In this document: positions 41,327 through 50,720 of the stretch, in pieces
Position numbering within the stretch: the stretch's first letter is position 1
Layout of the letters: each line of letters starts with the position of its first letter
Source: Pseudomonas viridiflava
GTDB lineage: Bacteria > Pseudomonadota > Gammaproteobacteria > Pseudomonadales > Pseudomonadaceae
NCBI RefSeq assembly: GCF_900591205.1
Contig: NZ_UUPU01000085.1
Coordinates: forward strand, 248,001 to 312,000
Reading direction: 5' to 3'
Length of the DNA stretch: 64,000 nucleotides
Translations under genes and position numbers: made by a program
The notes under the pieces: model-generated
The model's input: the letters and a program-made list of their open reading frames with translations, nothing else
What the model was told of the DNA's origin: nothing
Databases searched by the model: none

Positions 41327-43216
41327 TCAGATCCGGAAACTGCCCACTAACTGTTTCAGGCGCGCGGCCTGTTGTTCCAGGTCGGCACAGGCGCGCAGGG
41401 TCGAATGCAGGTTTTCCACGCCTTCCTGGTTGAGGGTGTTGATCTCCGTAATGTCCATGTTGATCGACTCCACCACCGAGGTCTGCTCCTCGGTAGCGGT
41501 GGCCACCGACTGGTTCATGCCATCTATTTCGCCAATGCGCAGGGTCACGCTGTTCAGGCGTTCGCCGGCCAGGTTGGCGATTTCCACGCTGTCGTGGCTG
41601 TGACGCTGGCTTTCGCTCATGGTGCTGACCGAGTCCCGGGCGCCGACTTGCAGCTCCTCGATCATTTTTTGCACCTGTTGCGCCGACTCCTGTGTGCGAT
41701 GGGCCAGGTTGCGCACTTCATCGGCAACCACCGCAAACCCTCGACCGGCTTCGCCTGCGCGGGCTGCTTCGATGGCCGCGTTCAGGGCCAGCAGGTTGGT
41801 TTGCTGGGAAATGCTGGTGATTACCTCAAGAATCTGGCCGATATTCACCGTCTTGCTATTGAGCGCTTCGATATTGCTGCTGGACGCGCTGATCATCTCG
41901 GACAGTTGAGTCATCGCCTTGATATTGCGTTCAACCACCTGTTGGCCATCTTCGGCCAGGTGGCGCGCATCGCTGGCGTTGCTCGAGGCTTGCGCCGCAT
42001 TACGGGCGATTTCCTGGGCGGCGGCCCCCAGCTCGTTGATCGCGGCCGCGACGCTGTTGGTGCGGTTGGCCTGTTCGTCGCAGTTGACCATCGAAGAGTT
42101 GGACGCGCTGACCACCCGCAATGCCACTTCATTTACCTGCTCGGTAGCCGAGGATACTTCGCGAATTGATGTATGAATCCGCTCCACGAATCGGTTGAAT
42201 GCGTTACCCAAGGTGCCGAATTCATCGTGATTCTGGATGGTCAGGCGGCGGGTCAGGTCGCCTTCGCCGTCAGCGATGTCCTGCATGGCGCGGGTCATTA
42301 CATGCAGCGGTTGCAACAGTACGCGGATCAGCATGCCCAGCAGGGCGATGATGATCACCACGGCAATCAGCGTGGCGATCACGGCGGAGGTGCGGAATTC
42401 GCTGAGCATGGCGAAGGATTTGTCTTTATCTACTGCAATACCGAGATACCAGTTCACCGAGGGCAGGCCCTTGATCGGGGTAAAGGTCACGATATTGTCC
42501 TTGCCGCCGGCCTCGACCTCGCTGAAGTCTGCGCTGATCTTCGGTGTGTTCTTCGGGTAAACGTCGGCGAGGGTCTTCATCACCAGGTCTTTATTCGGAT
42601 GCACCAGCACTTTGCCATCGGCACTGACCAGGAAGGCATAGCCCATGCCGCCGAAATTCAGTGCGCCGATGTTATCCACCAGGGTTTGCAGGCTCAGGTC
42701 ACCACCGACCACGCCGATGCTTTGGCTGCCTTTGGTGCTTGGGGTGGCGATGGAAATGATCAGCTTGCCGGTGGCAGCATCAATATAGGGTTCGGTCAGC
42801 GTTGAGCCGTTGCTGCTCTGGGCCCCTTTGTACCAGGGCCGCACACGCGGGTCGAAGCCGTCCGGCATCTTGGTGTCGGGGCGGATGGTGAAGGCGCCCG
42901 TGCTGTCGCCTACGTAGGTTGCCATGAACGAGGACGTCAGGGTTTTCTGTTCGAGCAGGCTGGCTACGGTGGAGGGGTCGGGGTTGACGGCGATGTTTTG
43001 TGCGGCGTTTTCCACCAGGGCAATACGTCCGGTGAGCCAGGTCTGAATATTGCTGGCGGTGACGTCGCCCATTTCGTGCAAGTAATTGTTGAGGTCGTCG
43101 CGAATGGCATTGCGTTGCAGGTAGTCGTTGTAGAGGGTAAACAGCGCGAAGGCGGCGATGACGATAAGGGAGGCTGCAAGCAGGATTTTGTGGCTGAAGC
43201 GCAGGTTTTTATTCAT
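41327..43216 (-). CDS. PctA-type amino acid chemoreceptor
   Basis: A 629-residue chemoreceptor very close to P. aeruginosa PctA (and CtaA of P. fluorescens). A membrane span lies near residues 10-30, a dCache sensor between about 35 and 270, a second span at about 278-300, then HAMP and the signalling domain with the hairpin ending in AAIEAARAGEAGRGFAVVADEVRNLA. The amino-acid motif is largely present as DPRVRPWYKGA and TEPYIDAATG, supplying the R, WY, Y and D residues. The first tyrosine of the motif is replaced by phenylalanine (GFDPR). It should sense L-amino acids. It lies convergent to the small ORF and upstream of the DUF853 ATPase gene. Confidence 0.92.
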   Translation of the reverse strand: MNKNLRFSHKILLAASLIVIAAFALFTLYNDYLQRNAIRDDLNNYLHEMGDVTASNIQTWLTGRIALVENAAQNIAVNPDPSTVASLLEQKTLTSSFMATYVGDSTGAFTIRPDTKMPDGFDPRVRPWYKGAQSSNGSTLTEPYIDAATGKLIISIATPSTKGSQSIGVVGGDLSLQTLVDNIGALNFGGMGYAFLVSADGKVLVHPNKDLVMKTLADVYPKNTPKISADFSEVEAGGKDNIVTFTPIKGLPSVNWYLGIAVDKDKSFAMLSEFRTSAVIATLIAVVIIIALLGMLIRVLLQPLHVMTRAMQDIADGEGDLTRRLTIQNHDEFGTLGNAFNRFVERIHTSIREVSSATEQVNEVALRVVSASNSSMVNCDEQANRTNSVAAAINELGAAAQEIARNAAQASSNASDARHLAEDGQQVVERNIKAMTQLSEMISASSSNIEALNSKTVNIGQILEVITSISQQTNLLALNAAIEAARAGEAGRGFAVVADEVRNLAHRTQESAQQVQKMIEELQVGARDSVSTMSESQRHSHDSVEIANLAGERLNSVTLRIGEIDGMNQSVATATEEQTSVVESINMDITEINTLNQEGVENLHSTLRACADLEQQAARLKQLVGSFRI

Positions 43217-43420
43217 GGCTTGTAGGGTCCGCTATGGTCTTATTATCCGAAGCGCGTCCTTATGGGATGCGCAAAATGGCAGCGTCAAAAAAGGTGTGAT
43301 ACTTCTTGTGGTAGTTCTAAGGGGCTGTGTAGGAGCTACCTGACCTGTTTTTAGACTTTGTGGGTCTCACACCTGCCTGTATCGACCTGGCGACACTAAA
43401 GATTAACCATGGGTGACGAA

Positions 43421-44899
43421 ATGTCTGATTCCACGCAACTCCTTTTCGGCGCAGACCTCTCTGGCCAGCCGATTGCCCAGGCCATGCGTCTGGCCAACCG
43501 TCATGGGCTGATCGCCGGCGCTACCGGCACGGGCAAAACCGTCACATTGCAACGTCTGGCCGAAGCCTTCAGTGATGCGGGGGTGGCGGTGTTTGCCGCT
43601 GATATCAAGGGTGACCTGTGCGGCCTGGGCGCGGCGGCGAACCCCCAGGGCAAGGTCGCCGAGCGCATTGCGGGCATGCCCTTCCTTAATTACACACCTA
43701 AGGCTTATCCGGTCACCCTGTGGGATATCCACGGGCAGTCTGGTCATCCGTTGCGCACAACGATCAGCGAAATGGGCCCTTTGCTGCTCGGCAGCCTGTT
43801 AGAACTCACCGACAGCCAGCAGTCAGCCCTCTATGCGGCATTCAAGGTGGCAGACCGCGAAGGCTTGCTGTTGCTTGACCTCAAGGACCTCAAGGCGCTG
43901 CTCAACCATCTGCGCTATCACCCGGAGCTGCTCGGCGAGGATGCGGCGTTGATGACCACCGGCTCCAGCCAGGCGCTGCTGCGGCGCCTGGCGGTGCTGG
44001 AGCAGCAGGGCGCCGAGGCGTTGTTCGGCGAGCCCGCGCTGCAGCTTGAGGATATCCTGCAGCCCACCCGCGAGGGGCGCGGGCGTATCCACCTGCTGGA
44101 TGCCAGCCGCCTGGTGCACGAGGCGCCGAAGGTGTATGCGACCTTCCTGCTGTGGCTGCTGGCGGAGTTGTTCGAGCAATTGCCGGAGCGCGGTGACGCG
44201 GACAAACCGCTGCTGGCGCTGTTTTTCGATGAGGCGCATCTGCTTTTCGCCGACACCCCCAAAGCGTTGCAGGATCGCCTGGAGCAGGTGGTGCGGCTGA
44301 TTCGTTCCAAAGGGGTCGGCGTGTATTTCGTCACCCAATCGCCGGGCGACTTGCCGGACAGTGTGCTGGCCCAACTCGGCTTGCGCATCCAGCATGGCCT
44401 GCGGGCGTTCACCACCAAAGAACAAAAGTCCTTGCGCGCCGTGGCGGACGGTTTCCGGCCGAACCCGGCCTTTGACGCCCTGGCGGTGCTGACTGAGTTG
44501 GGCACTGGTGAGGCGTTGGTGGGAACCTTGCAGGAAAATGGCACGCCGCAAGTCGTCCAGCGCGTGCTGGTGGCACCGCCGCAATCACGGATCGGGCCGT
44601 TGAGCGAGGCTGAGCGCGTTGCGCTGGTGGCCGGTTCTCCGTTACAGGGCCGCTATGACAAGCCGATCGACCGGGAATCCGCCTACGAAGTGCTGATGGC
44701 GCGCAAGGAGCTGGGGCCGACCGAGGACGCCAAGCCGGCCGCCGAGGAGCCGAGCTTTACCGACAAGGCGGGGGCGTTTCTGGGAACCGCGGCCGGCAAG
44801 GCGCTGAAGTCCGCCATGCAGCAAGCCGCCAATCAGATGGGGCGGCAACTGGTACGGGGTTTGTTGGGCTCGTTGCTGGGCGGCAGCAAGCGCAAGTAG
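43421..44899 (+). CDS. DUF853 / HerA-like ATPase
   Basis: A 492-residue P-loop ATPase of the HerA/FtsK superfamily, DUF853 subgroup (E. coli YjgR relative). Walker A is GATGTGKTVTLQRLAEAF near residues 30-40, and Walker B is LLALFFDEAHLLFADTP. A sensor-like QSPGDLPDSVLAQLG and the C-terminal glycine-rich tail (LVRGLLGSLLGGSKRK) complete the pattern. I took the second ATG at 43421, which has GGTGA before it; the ATG at 43409 would add four residues. No NurA-type nuclease partner is adjacent, so it is not a HerA-NurA pair. The function of the DUF853 group is unknown. It converges with dciA, the stop codons only four bases apart. Confidence 0.88.
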   Translation: MSDSTQLLFGADLSGQPIAQAMRLANRHGLIAGATGTGKTVTLQRLAEAFSDAGVAVFAADIKGDLCGLGAAANPQGKVAERIAGMPFLNYTPKAYPVTLWDIHGQSGHPLRTTISEMGPLLLGSLLELTDSQQSALYAAFKVADREGLLLLDLKDLKALLNHLRYHPELLGEDAALMTTGSSQALLRRLAVLEQQGAEALFGEPALQLEDILQPTREGRGRIHLLDASRLVHEAPKVYATFLLWLLAELFEQLPERGDADKPLLALFFDEAHLLFADTPKALQDRLEQVVRLIRSKGVGVYFVTQSPGDLPDSVLAQLGLRIQHGLRAFTTKEQKSLRAVADGFRPNPAFDALAVLTELGTGEALVGTLQENGTPQVVQRVLVAPPQSRIGPLSEAERVALVAGSPLQGRYDKPIDRESAYEVLMARKELGPTEDAKPAAEEPSFTDKAGAFLGTAAGKALKSAMQQAANQMGRQLVRGLLGSLLGGSKRK

Positions 44900-44903
44900 C
44901 GGC

Positions 44904-45359
44904 TCAGACCTTGGGTTTGGCGTGGGCGGCCAGTCGCTCGAGTGCTGCGCGCAAACCTGGGTCGCTGATCCCGTCAGCCGTCGCTTGAATGGTTTCGGCC
45001 GCATTCACCGACAAGTCCATGGTATGCCCCACCGCGCCTTGCTGGACGGTGGGCGGTTGGACCTTGAACTGGATGCGCATCAAGCTGGCGAACTCATCAA
45101 ATGCCATCAATTGACGCTGCAGGCGTTTTTGCTGGTAGCGCAAACGAGTTGCCCAATGGCCATCGGTGACAATCAGCAGCAAATTACCTTCACGCCAGGA
45201 CGCCACATGACAGTGTTCACGTGCGGCGGGTTGCAGTTGGCTTTCGAGCAGACGTTGCAAATGGCCCAAGCGTTGCGCATGGCTAAAGATGGCTTTCAAC
45301 GGCTTGGCTTCGCGAAGCAACACGCTGGGCGCGCGGGCTGTAAGAGGGCGAAATGCCAT
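44904..45359 (-). CDS. dciA: DciA (DUF721), replicative helicase loader
   Basis: A 151-residue DUF721 protein. DciA operates DnaB loading in most bacteria that lack DnaC. The domain spans the first 100 residues: SVLLREAKPLKAIFSHAQRL, HCHVASWREGNLLLIVTDGHWATRLRYQQKRL. The short C-terminal tail is Ala-rich and helical. In P. aeruginosa the orthologue PA4405 lies between lpxC and secA; here the neighbour on the far side is the DUF853 gene instead of lpxC. The ATG at 45359 was chosen because the DUF721 homology starts there. It diverges from secA. Confidence 0.85.
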   Translation of the reverse strand: MAFRPLTARAPSVLLREAKPLKAIFSHAQRLGHLQRLLESQLQPAAREHCHVASWREGNLLLIVTDGHWATRLRYQQKRLQRQLMAFDEFASLMRIQFKVQPPTVQQGAVGHTMDLSVNAAETIQATADGISDPGLRAALERLAAHAKPKV

Positions 45360-45664
45360 GATTAGACACCTTAAGTAACAGAGCGGCCATCTTAGCAGAA
45401 AGCGCTCACGGCCCCCCAGGCAATGCATCGGCGCAGGTTTGCCCGTGAAATCAATAGGTAACTTCTGCGTTCCATGGGTTGAAGTTCCGCCAAAAGCCCT
45501 TATTTTAAACAAGCCCTCTCACAGCCCCATGCCTGCATCGGGGAACAACGCCACTTTCCTCACCCACGAATCCGGGTAGAATGCGCGTTCGCATGCGGCC
45601 GTGAGGGCTGCTCGGGCCACTGACGGTGCGCCCTCCATCCCTATGTGTGGAAGAACCTGCCGAT
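45360..45664. promoter_or_regulatory. Leader region between dciA and secA
   Basis: 305 bases without a supported gene. A -10-like TAGAAT lies at 45577-45582 with a poor -35 region, a candidate secA promoter. A long secA leader of about 75 bases would follow it. I saw no secM-like ORF with an arrest motif. Confidence 0.35.
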
Positions 45665-48400
45665 ATGTTTGCGCCTTTGTTAAAGAAACTTTTTGGAAGC
45701 AAGAATGAGCGCGAAGTCAAACGCATGCTCAAGACGGTGCAGCTGGTCAATGCCTTCGAAGAGCAGATGGTTGCCCTTTCGGACGAGCAATTGCGCGCCA
45801 AGACCGAAGAGTTCAAGGCCCGCATAGCCAAAGGTGAAACCCTCGACAAGCTGCTTCCCGAAGCCTTTGCGGTCGCCCGTGAAGCCGGTAAGCGGGTGAT
45901 GGGCATGCGCCACTTCGACGTTCAGTTGATCGGCGGCATGACCCTGCATGAAGGCATGATTGCCGAAATGCGTACTGGTGAAGGCAAGACCCTGGTGGCA
46001 ACCCTGGGCGTTTACCTCAACGCACTGTCCGGTAAGGGCGTGCACGTTGTGACGGTGAACGACTACCTCGCTCGCCGGGACGCCAACTGGATGCGCCCGC
46101 TGTATGAATTCCTCGGCCTGACCGTCGGCGTGGTAACGCCGTTCCAGCCGCCGGAAGAGAAGCGCGCCGCTTACGCTGCCGACATCACCTACGGCACCAA
46201 CAATGAATTCGGTTTCGACTACCTGCGCGACAACATGGCGTTCAGCATGGAAGAAAAATTCCAGCGCGAACTCAACTTTGCCGTGATCGACGAAGTCGAC
46301 TCCATCCTCATCGACGAAGCCCGTACCCCGCTGATCATCTCCGGCCAGGCCGAAGACAGCTCGCGCCTGTACACCGAGATCAACAAGTTGATCCCGCGTC
46401 TGGAGCAGCACATCGAGGAAGTGGAAGGCGTGGTGACCAAAGAAGGTCACTTCAGCATCGACGAGAAGACCCGCCAGGTCGAACTCAACGAAGCCGGTCA
46501 CCAGTTCGTCGAAGAGATGCTGACCCAGATCGGTGAGCTGGCCGAGGGTGAAAGCCTGTACTCGGCGCACAACCTGGGCCTGCTGACCCATGTGTATGCC
46601 GGGCTGCGCGCCCACAAGCTGTTCCATCGCAACGTCGAATACATCGTGCAGGATGGCCAGGTCGTCCTGGTTGACGAACACACTGGCCGTACCATGCCGG
46701 GGCGTCGTCTGTCCGAGGGCCTGCACCAGGCGATCGAAGCGAAGGAACACCTCAACATCCAGGCCGAAAGCCAGACGTTGGCGTCCACCACCTTCCAGAA
46801 CTACTTCCGTCTGTACAACAAGCTGTCCGGCATGACCGGTACAGCCGACACCGAAGCGTTCGAATTCCACCAGATCTACAGCCTGGCCGTGATGGTGATT
46901 CCACCGAACAAGCCGCTGGCGCGTAAAGACTTCAACGACCTGGTGTTCCTGACGGCCGAAGAGAAATACGCGGCAATCATCAACGACATCAAGGATGGCC
47001 TGGCCCAGGGTCGTCCGATCCTGGTGGGGACCGCCACCATCGAAACTTCCGAGCACGTGTCCAACCTGCTCAATAAGGAAGGCATCGAGCACAAGGTTCT
47101 CAACGCCAAGTTCCACGAAAAAGAAGCCGAGATCATTGCCCAGGCTGGTCGCCCAGGCGCACTGACCATCGCCACCAACATGGCCGGTCGTGGCACCGAC
47201 ATTCTGTTGGGCGGTAACTGGGAAGTGGAAGTGGCTTCGCTGGACAACCCGACCCCTGAGCAGATCGCCCAGATCAAGGCTGACTGGCAGAAACGCCACC
47301 AGGCCGTGCTGGAATCCGGTGGTTTGCAGGTAATCGCTTCCGAGCGTCACGAGTCGCGCCGTATCGACAACCAGCTGCGTGGCCGTGCCGGTCGTCAGGG
47401 TGACGCCGGTTCCAGCCGTTTCTACCTGTCCCTGGAAGACAGCTTGATGCGCATCTTCGCCTCGGATCGGGTGAAGAACTTCATGAAAGCGCTGGGCATG
47501 CAGTCCGGTGAAGCGATCGAGCACCGCATGGTGACCAACGCCATCGAGAAGGCCCAGCGCAAGGTAGAAGGCCGCAACTTCGATATTCGTAAGCAACTGC
47601 TGGAGTTCGATGACGTCAACAACGAACAGCGTAAAGTGATTTATCACATGCGTAACACGTTGCTGGCCGCTGACAACATTGGCGAGACCATTGCCGATTT
47701 CCGTCAGGACGTGCTCAACGCCACCGTCAGCGCGCATATCCCGCCGCAGTCGCTGCCTGAGCAGTGGGATGTTGCTGGCCTGGAAGCTGCGTTGAAGAGC
47801 GACTTCGGTGTCGACTTGCCGGTCCAGCAATGGCTGGATGAAGACGACCATCTGTACGAAGAGACGCTGCGCGAGAAGCTGATGACCGAGCTGCTGGCCG
47901 CGTACAACGAAAAAGAAGAGCAGGCGAGTGCCGAAGCCCTGCGTACCTTCGAGAAGCAAATCGTACTGCGCGTGCTGGACGACCTGTGGAAAGACCACCT
48001 GTCGACCATGGACCACCTGCGTCACGGTATCCACCTGCGTGGCTACGCGCAGAAGAACCCGAAGCAAGAGTACAAGCGCGAGTCGTTCACGCTGTTCTCC
48101 GAGCTGCTGGATTCGATCAAGCGCGATTCGATTCGCGTGCTGTCCCACGTTCAGGTGCGTCGCGAAGACCCGATCGAGGAAGAAGCTCGCCTGCGTCAGG
48201 AAGCCGAAGCACTGGCCGCCCGCATGCAGTTCCAGCACGACGAAGCACCGGGTCTGGAAGCGCCTGAAGTGTTGGGCGAAGAGGTCGATGTGGCCTTGGC
48301 TCAAACCCCGGTTCGCAATGATCAGAAGCTGGGTCGCAACGAGCTGTGCTGGTGCGGTTCGGGCAAGAAGTACAAACACTGCCATGGCGAAATCAACTAA
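45665..48400 (+). CDS. secA: Protein translocase ATPase SecA
   Basis: A 911-residue SecA that drives preprotein export through SecYEG with ATP. Walker A is MRTGEGKTL at residues 102-110, and the DEAD-like motif is VIDEVDSILIDEARTPL. The preprotein cross-linking domain follows, and motif VI is ERHESRRIDNQLRGRAGRQGD. The C-terminal zinc motif CWCGSGKKYKHCH is intact (CxCx8CH). The ATG at 45665 was chosen over an in-frame upstream ATG at 45626 because MFAPLLKKLFGSKN is the usual start. argJ follows after a terminator. The complement carries a 931-codon open frame, a shadow of the codon bias. Confidence 0.98.
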   Translation: MFAPLLKKLFGSKNEREVKRMLKTVQLVNAFEEQMVALSDEQLRAKTEEFKARIAKGETLDKLLPEAFAVAREAGKRVMGMRHFDVQLIGGMTLHEGMIAEMRTGEGKTLVATLGVYLNALSGKGVHVVTVNDYLARRDANWMRPLYEFLGLTVGVVTPFQPPEEKRAAYAADITYGTNNEFGFDYLRDNMAFSMEEKFQRELNFAVIDEVDSILIDEARTPLIISGQAEDSSRLYTEINKLIPRLEQHIEEVEGVVTKEGHFSIDEKTRQVELNEAGHQFVEEMLTQIGELAEGESLYSAHNLGLLTHVYAGLRAHKLFHRNVEYIVQDGQVVLVDEHTGRTMPGRRLSEGLHQAIEAKEHLNIQAESQTLASTTFQNYFRLYNKLSGMTGTADTEAFEFHQIYSLAVMVIPPNKPLARKDFNDLVFLTAEEKYAAIINDIKDGLAQGRPILVGTATIETSEHVSNLLNKEGIEHKVLNAKFHEKEAEIIAQAGRPGALTIATNMAGRGTDILLGGNWEVEVASLDNPTPEQIAQIKADWQKRHQAVLESGGLQVIASERHESRRIDNQLRGRAGRQGDAGSSRFYLSLEDSLMRIFASDRVKNFMKALGMQSGEAIEHRMVTNAIEKAQRKVEGRNFDIRKQLLEFDDVNNEQRKVIYHMRNTLLAADNIGETIADFRQDVLNATVSAHIPPQSLPEQWDVAGLEAALKSDFGVDLPVQQWLDEDDHLYEETLREKLMTELLAAYNEKEEQASAEALRTFEKQIVLRVLDDLWKDHLSTMDHLRHGIHLRGYAQKNPKQEYKRESFTLFSELLDSIKRDSIRVLSHVQVRREDPIEEEARLRQEAEALAARMQFQHDEAPGLEAPEVLGEEVDVALAQTPVRNDQKLGRNELCWCGSGKKYKHCHGEIN

Positions 48401-48428
48401 GATTTTTGCCTGACGCTGCAACACCCCG

Positions 48429-48461
48429 CGCCGCGACCGGCCTTTGCCGTCGCGGCGTTTT
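48429..48461 (+). terminator. Rho-independent terminator after secA
   Basis: Stem CGCCGCGAC (48429-48437) pairs with GTCGCGGCG (48449-48457), followed by TTTTG. It ends about 62 bases before argJ. Confidence 0.82.
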
Positions 48462-48523
48462 GCCATTAATTTCACCGTCGATCACGGCGGCACAGACATT
48501 ACCTATTTTTAAGGAGCGCATTC

Positions 48524-49741
48524 ATGGCTGTTGGTCTTGGTCCTTTGCCCACTTTGCACCCGGTCGCCGGTTTTGAACTCGGTATCGCTTCGGCCGGCAT
48601 CAAGCGTCCAGGGCGCAAAGATGTGGTGGTGATGCGCTGTGCCGAAGGCTCGACCGTTGCCGGTGTGTTCACCCTCAACGCTTTTTGCGCCGCGCCGGTG
48701 ATCCTGGCCAAACAACGTGTGGCCGGCCCGATCCGTTACCTGCTGACCAACACCGGTAATGCCAACGCCGGCACTGGCGAGCCTGGCCTGGTAGCTGCGG
48801 CACGCACCTGCGCCAAGCTGGCTCAGCTGGCCGGCGTGGACGCCAGCCAAGTGCTGCCGTACTCCACCGGTGTGATCGGTGAGCCGCTGCCGGTGGAAAA
48901 AATCGAAGGCGCGCTGCAAGCCGCGCTGGATGACCTGTCTGTGGATAACTGGGCGGCTGCGGCCACCGGTATCATGACCACCGACACCCTGCCAAAAGGC
49001 GCGAGCCGCCAATTCGTGCACGACGGCGTGACCGTCACCGTGACGGGTATCAGCAAAGGCGCGGGCATGATCCGCCCGAACATGGCCACCATGCTCGGTT
49101 ACATTGCCACCGATGCCAACGTTTCCCGCGACGTGCTGCAGCGCCTGATGCTGGACGGCGCCAACAAGTCGTTCAACCGCATTACCATTGATGGCGATAC
49201 CTCGACCAACGATTGCTGCATGCTGATCGCCACCGGCCAGGCCAACCTGCCGCAAATCACCTCCACTGAAGGCCCGCTGTTCGCTGCGTTGAAGCAGGCG
49301 GTGTTTGAAGTGTGCATGGAGGTGGCCCAGGCCATCGTGCGTGACGGCGAGGGCGCTACCAAGTTTGTGACGGTTGAAGTCAACGGCGGCGGCAACCACC
49401 AGGAATGCCTGGATGTCGGCTACACCGTGGCCCACTCGCCATTGATCAAGACGGCGCTGTTCGCCTCCGATCCGAACTGGGGTCGCATTCTGGCCGCCGT
49501 CGGCCGTGCCGGCGTGCCGGACCTGGACGTGAGCAAGATCGACGTGTTCCTCGGTGAGGTGTGCATCGCCAGCCGTGGCGCCCGCGCAGAAACCTACACC
49601 GAGGCCCAGGGGTCGGCGGTGATGCAGCAGGAAGAAATCACCATCCGCATCGAGTTGGGTCGCGGTGAATGCAGCGAAACCATCTGGACCACCGACCTGT
49701 CCCACGAATACGTGAAGATCAACGCGGAATACCGCACCTGA
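48524..49741 (+). CDS. argJ: Bifunctional ornithine acetyltransferase / N-acetylglutamate synthase
   Basis: A 405-residue ArgJ of the arginine pathway. It moves the acetyl group from N-acetylornithine to glutamate. The autoprocessing site is KGAGMIRPNMATMLGYIATD, where the threonine of ATMLG becomes the nucleophile at the N-terminus of the beta chain. The later VTVEVNGGGNHQECL region belongs to that chain. Length is normal. SD AAGGAG lies 8 bases before the ATG. It lies between secA and the Nudix/ThiE gene, as in PAO1 (PA4402). Confidence 0.96.
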   Translation: MAVGLGPLPTLHPVAGFELGIASAGIKRPGRKDVVVMRCAEGSTVAGVFTLNAFCAAPVILAKQRVAGPIRYLLTNTGNANAGTGEPGLVAAARTCAKLAQLAGVDASQVLPYSTGVIGEPLPVEKIEGALQAALDDLSVDNWAAAATGIMTTDTLPKGASRQFVHDGVTVTVTGISKGAGMIRPNMATMLGYIATDANVSRDVLQRLMLDGANKSFNRITIDGDTSTNDCCMLIATGQANLPQITSTEGPLFAALKQAVFEVCMEVAQAIVRDGEGATKFVTVEVNGGGNHQECLDVGYTVAHSPLIKTALFASDPNWGRILAAVGRAGVPDLDVSKIDVFLGEVCIASRGARAETYTEAQGSAVMQQEEITIRIELGRGECSETIWTTDLSHEYVKINAEYRT

Positions 49742-49757
49742 TAGCCAAGAGGAAAGC

Positions 49758-50705
49758 GTGGTGAAACGAGTGCATGTAGCAGCAGCGGTGATCCGCGGTG
49801 TCGATGGCAGGATCCTGCTGGCGCGCCGTGCCGATACCCAGCATCAGGGCGGCCTCTGGGAGTTTCCCGGCGGCAAGGTGGAGGCCGATGAATCGGTCGC
49901 CACTGCGCTGTCCCGCGAATTGCAGGAAGAGCTGGGTATCCAGGTCACCACGGCGCGACCGCTGATCCAGGTGCAGCATGACTATCCGGACAAGCAGGTG
50001 TTGCTGGATGTCTGGGAAGTCTCGGCCTTCAGCGGCGAGCCGCATGGCGCTGAAGGGCAACCGCTGGAATGGGTAGCTCCGCGGGATCTGCTCAACTATG
50101 AGTTCCCGGCGGCGAATGCGCCGATTGTGACAGCTGCCCGCTTGCCGGCCGACTACCTGATCACCCCTGGTGAACTGGAAAGCCCGACGTTGCTGCACGG
50201 TCTCCAGAAAGCCATTGCTGGTGGTATCAAACTGGTTCAATTGCGTGCGCCCAACGGTTACGACCCCAAATACCGTGACCTGGCGGTGGACGCCGTGGGC
50301 CTGTGCGCCGGCAAGGCACAGTTGATGATCAAGGGGCCGTTTGAATGGTTGGGGGATTTTCCTGCGGCCGGTTGGCACATGACCTCAGCGCAATTGCGTA
50401 AATATGCGAGCAAGGGCCGCCCGCTGCCCAAGGATCGCTGGTTGGCAGCCTCGTGCCATAACGCTGAAGAGCTGGCGCTGGCGGAAATGATGGACGTGGA
50501 TTTTGTCACGCTGTCGCCGGTGCAGCCGACCCAGACTCACCCCGATGCACAGCCATTGGGTTGGGAACAGGCGGCAGAGTTGATTCGCGGCTTTAGCAAG
50601 CCGGTGTTTCTGCTGGGTGGCGTTGGGCCTGCCGAGCGGAAGCACGCTTGGGACGTTGGGGCTCAGGGTGTTGCAGGTATTAGGGCATTCTGGCCGCAAG
50701 TTTGA
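49758..50705 (+). CDS. Nudix (MutT-like) hydrolase fused to a ThiE-like domain
   Basis: A 315-residue two-domain protein. The N-terminal Nudix box is GGKVEADESVATALSRELQEELGI, with the REXXEE core present, as in MutT-type 8-oxo-dGTP hydrolases. The C-terminal 165 residues follow a TIM-barrel ThiE pattern (IKLVQLRAP, HNAEELALAEMMDVDFVTLSPVQPTQTHP, VFLLGGVGP). The ThiE active-site stretches are altered, so thiamine phosphate synthesis is doubtful. GTG at 49758 has an AGAGGA site. The fusion is common in Pseudomonas (PA4400). It is 16 bases past argJ and likely co-transcribed. Confidence 0.88.
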   Translation: MVKRVHVAAAVIRGVDGRILLARRADTQHQGGLWEFPGGKVEADESVATALSRELQEELGIQVTTARPLIQVQHDYPDKQVLLDVWEVSAFSGEPHGAEGQPLEWVAPRDLLNYEFPAANAPIVTAARLPADYLITPGELESPTLLHGLQKAIAGGIKLVQLRAPNGYDPKYRDLAVDAVGLCAGKAQLMIKGPFEWLGDFPAAGWHMTSAQLRKYASKGRPLPKDRWLAASCHNAEELALAEMMDVDFVTLSPVQPTQTHPDAQPLGWEQAAELIRGFSKPVFLLGGVGPAERKHAWDVGAQGVAGIRAFWPQV

Positions 50706-50720
50706 TGCTGTCTTGACTGG

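Noticed and set aside
43217..43300. FliA promoter for the PctA-type receptor
   Set aside because: A TTATCCGA-like box is present, but no matching upstream box lies at the right distance.
43421..44899. HerA-NurA or defence-type ATPase system
   Set aside because: The DUF853 ATPase has no nuclease or other defence gene beside it. Its neighbours are a chemoreceptor gene and dciA, both core genes.
45680..48475. 931-codon open frame antisense to secA
   Set aside because: It mirrors secA frame for frame. The high third-position GC of secA removes stops on the complement, and no domain or ribosome site supports it.
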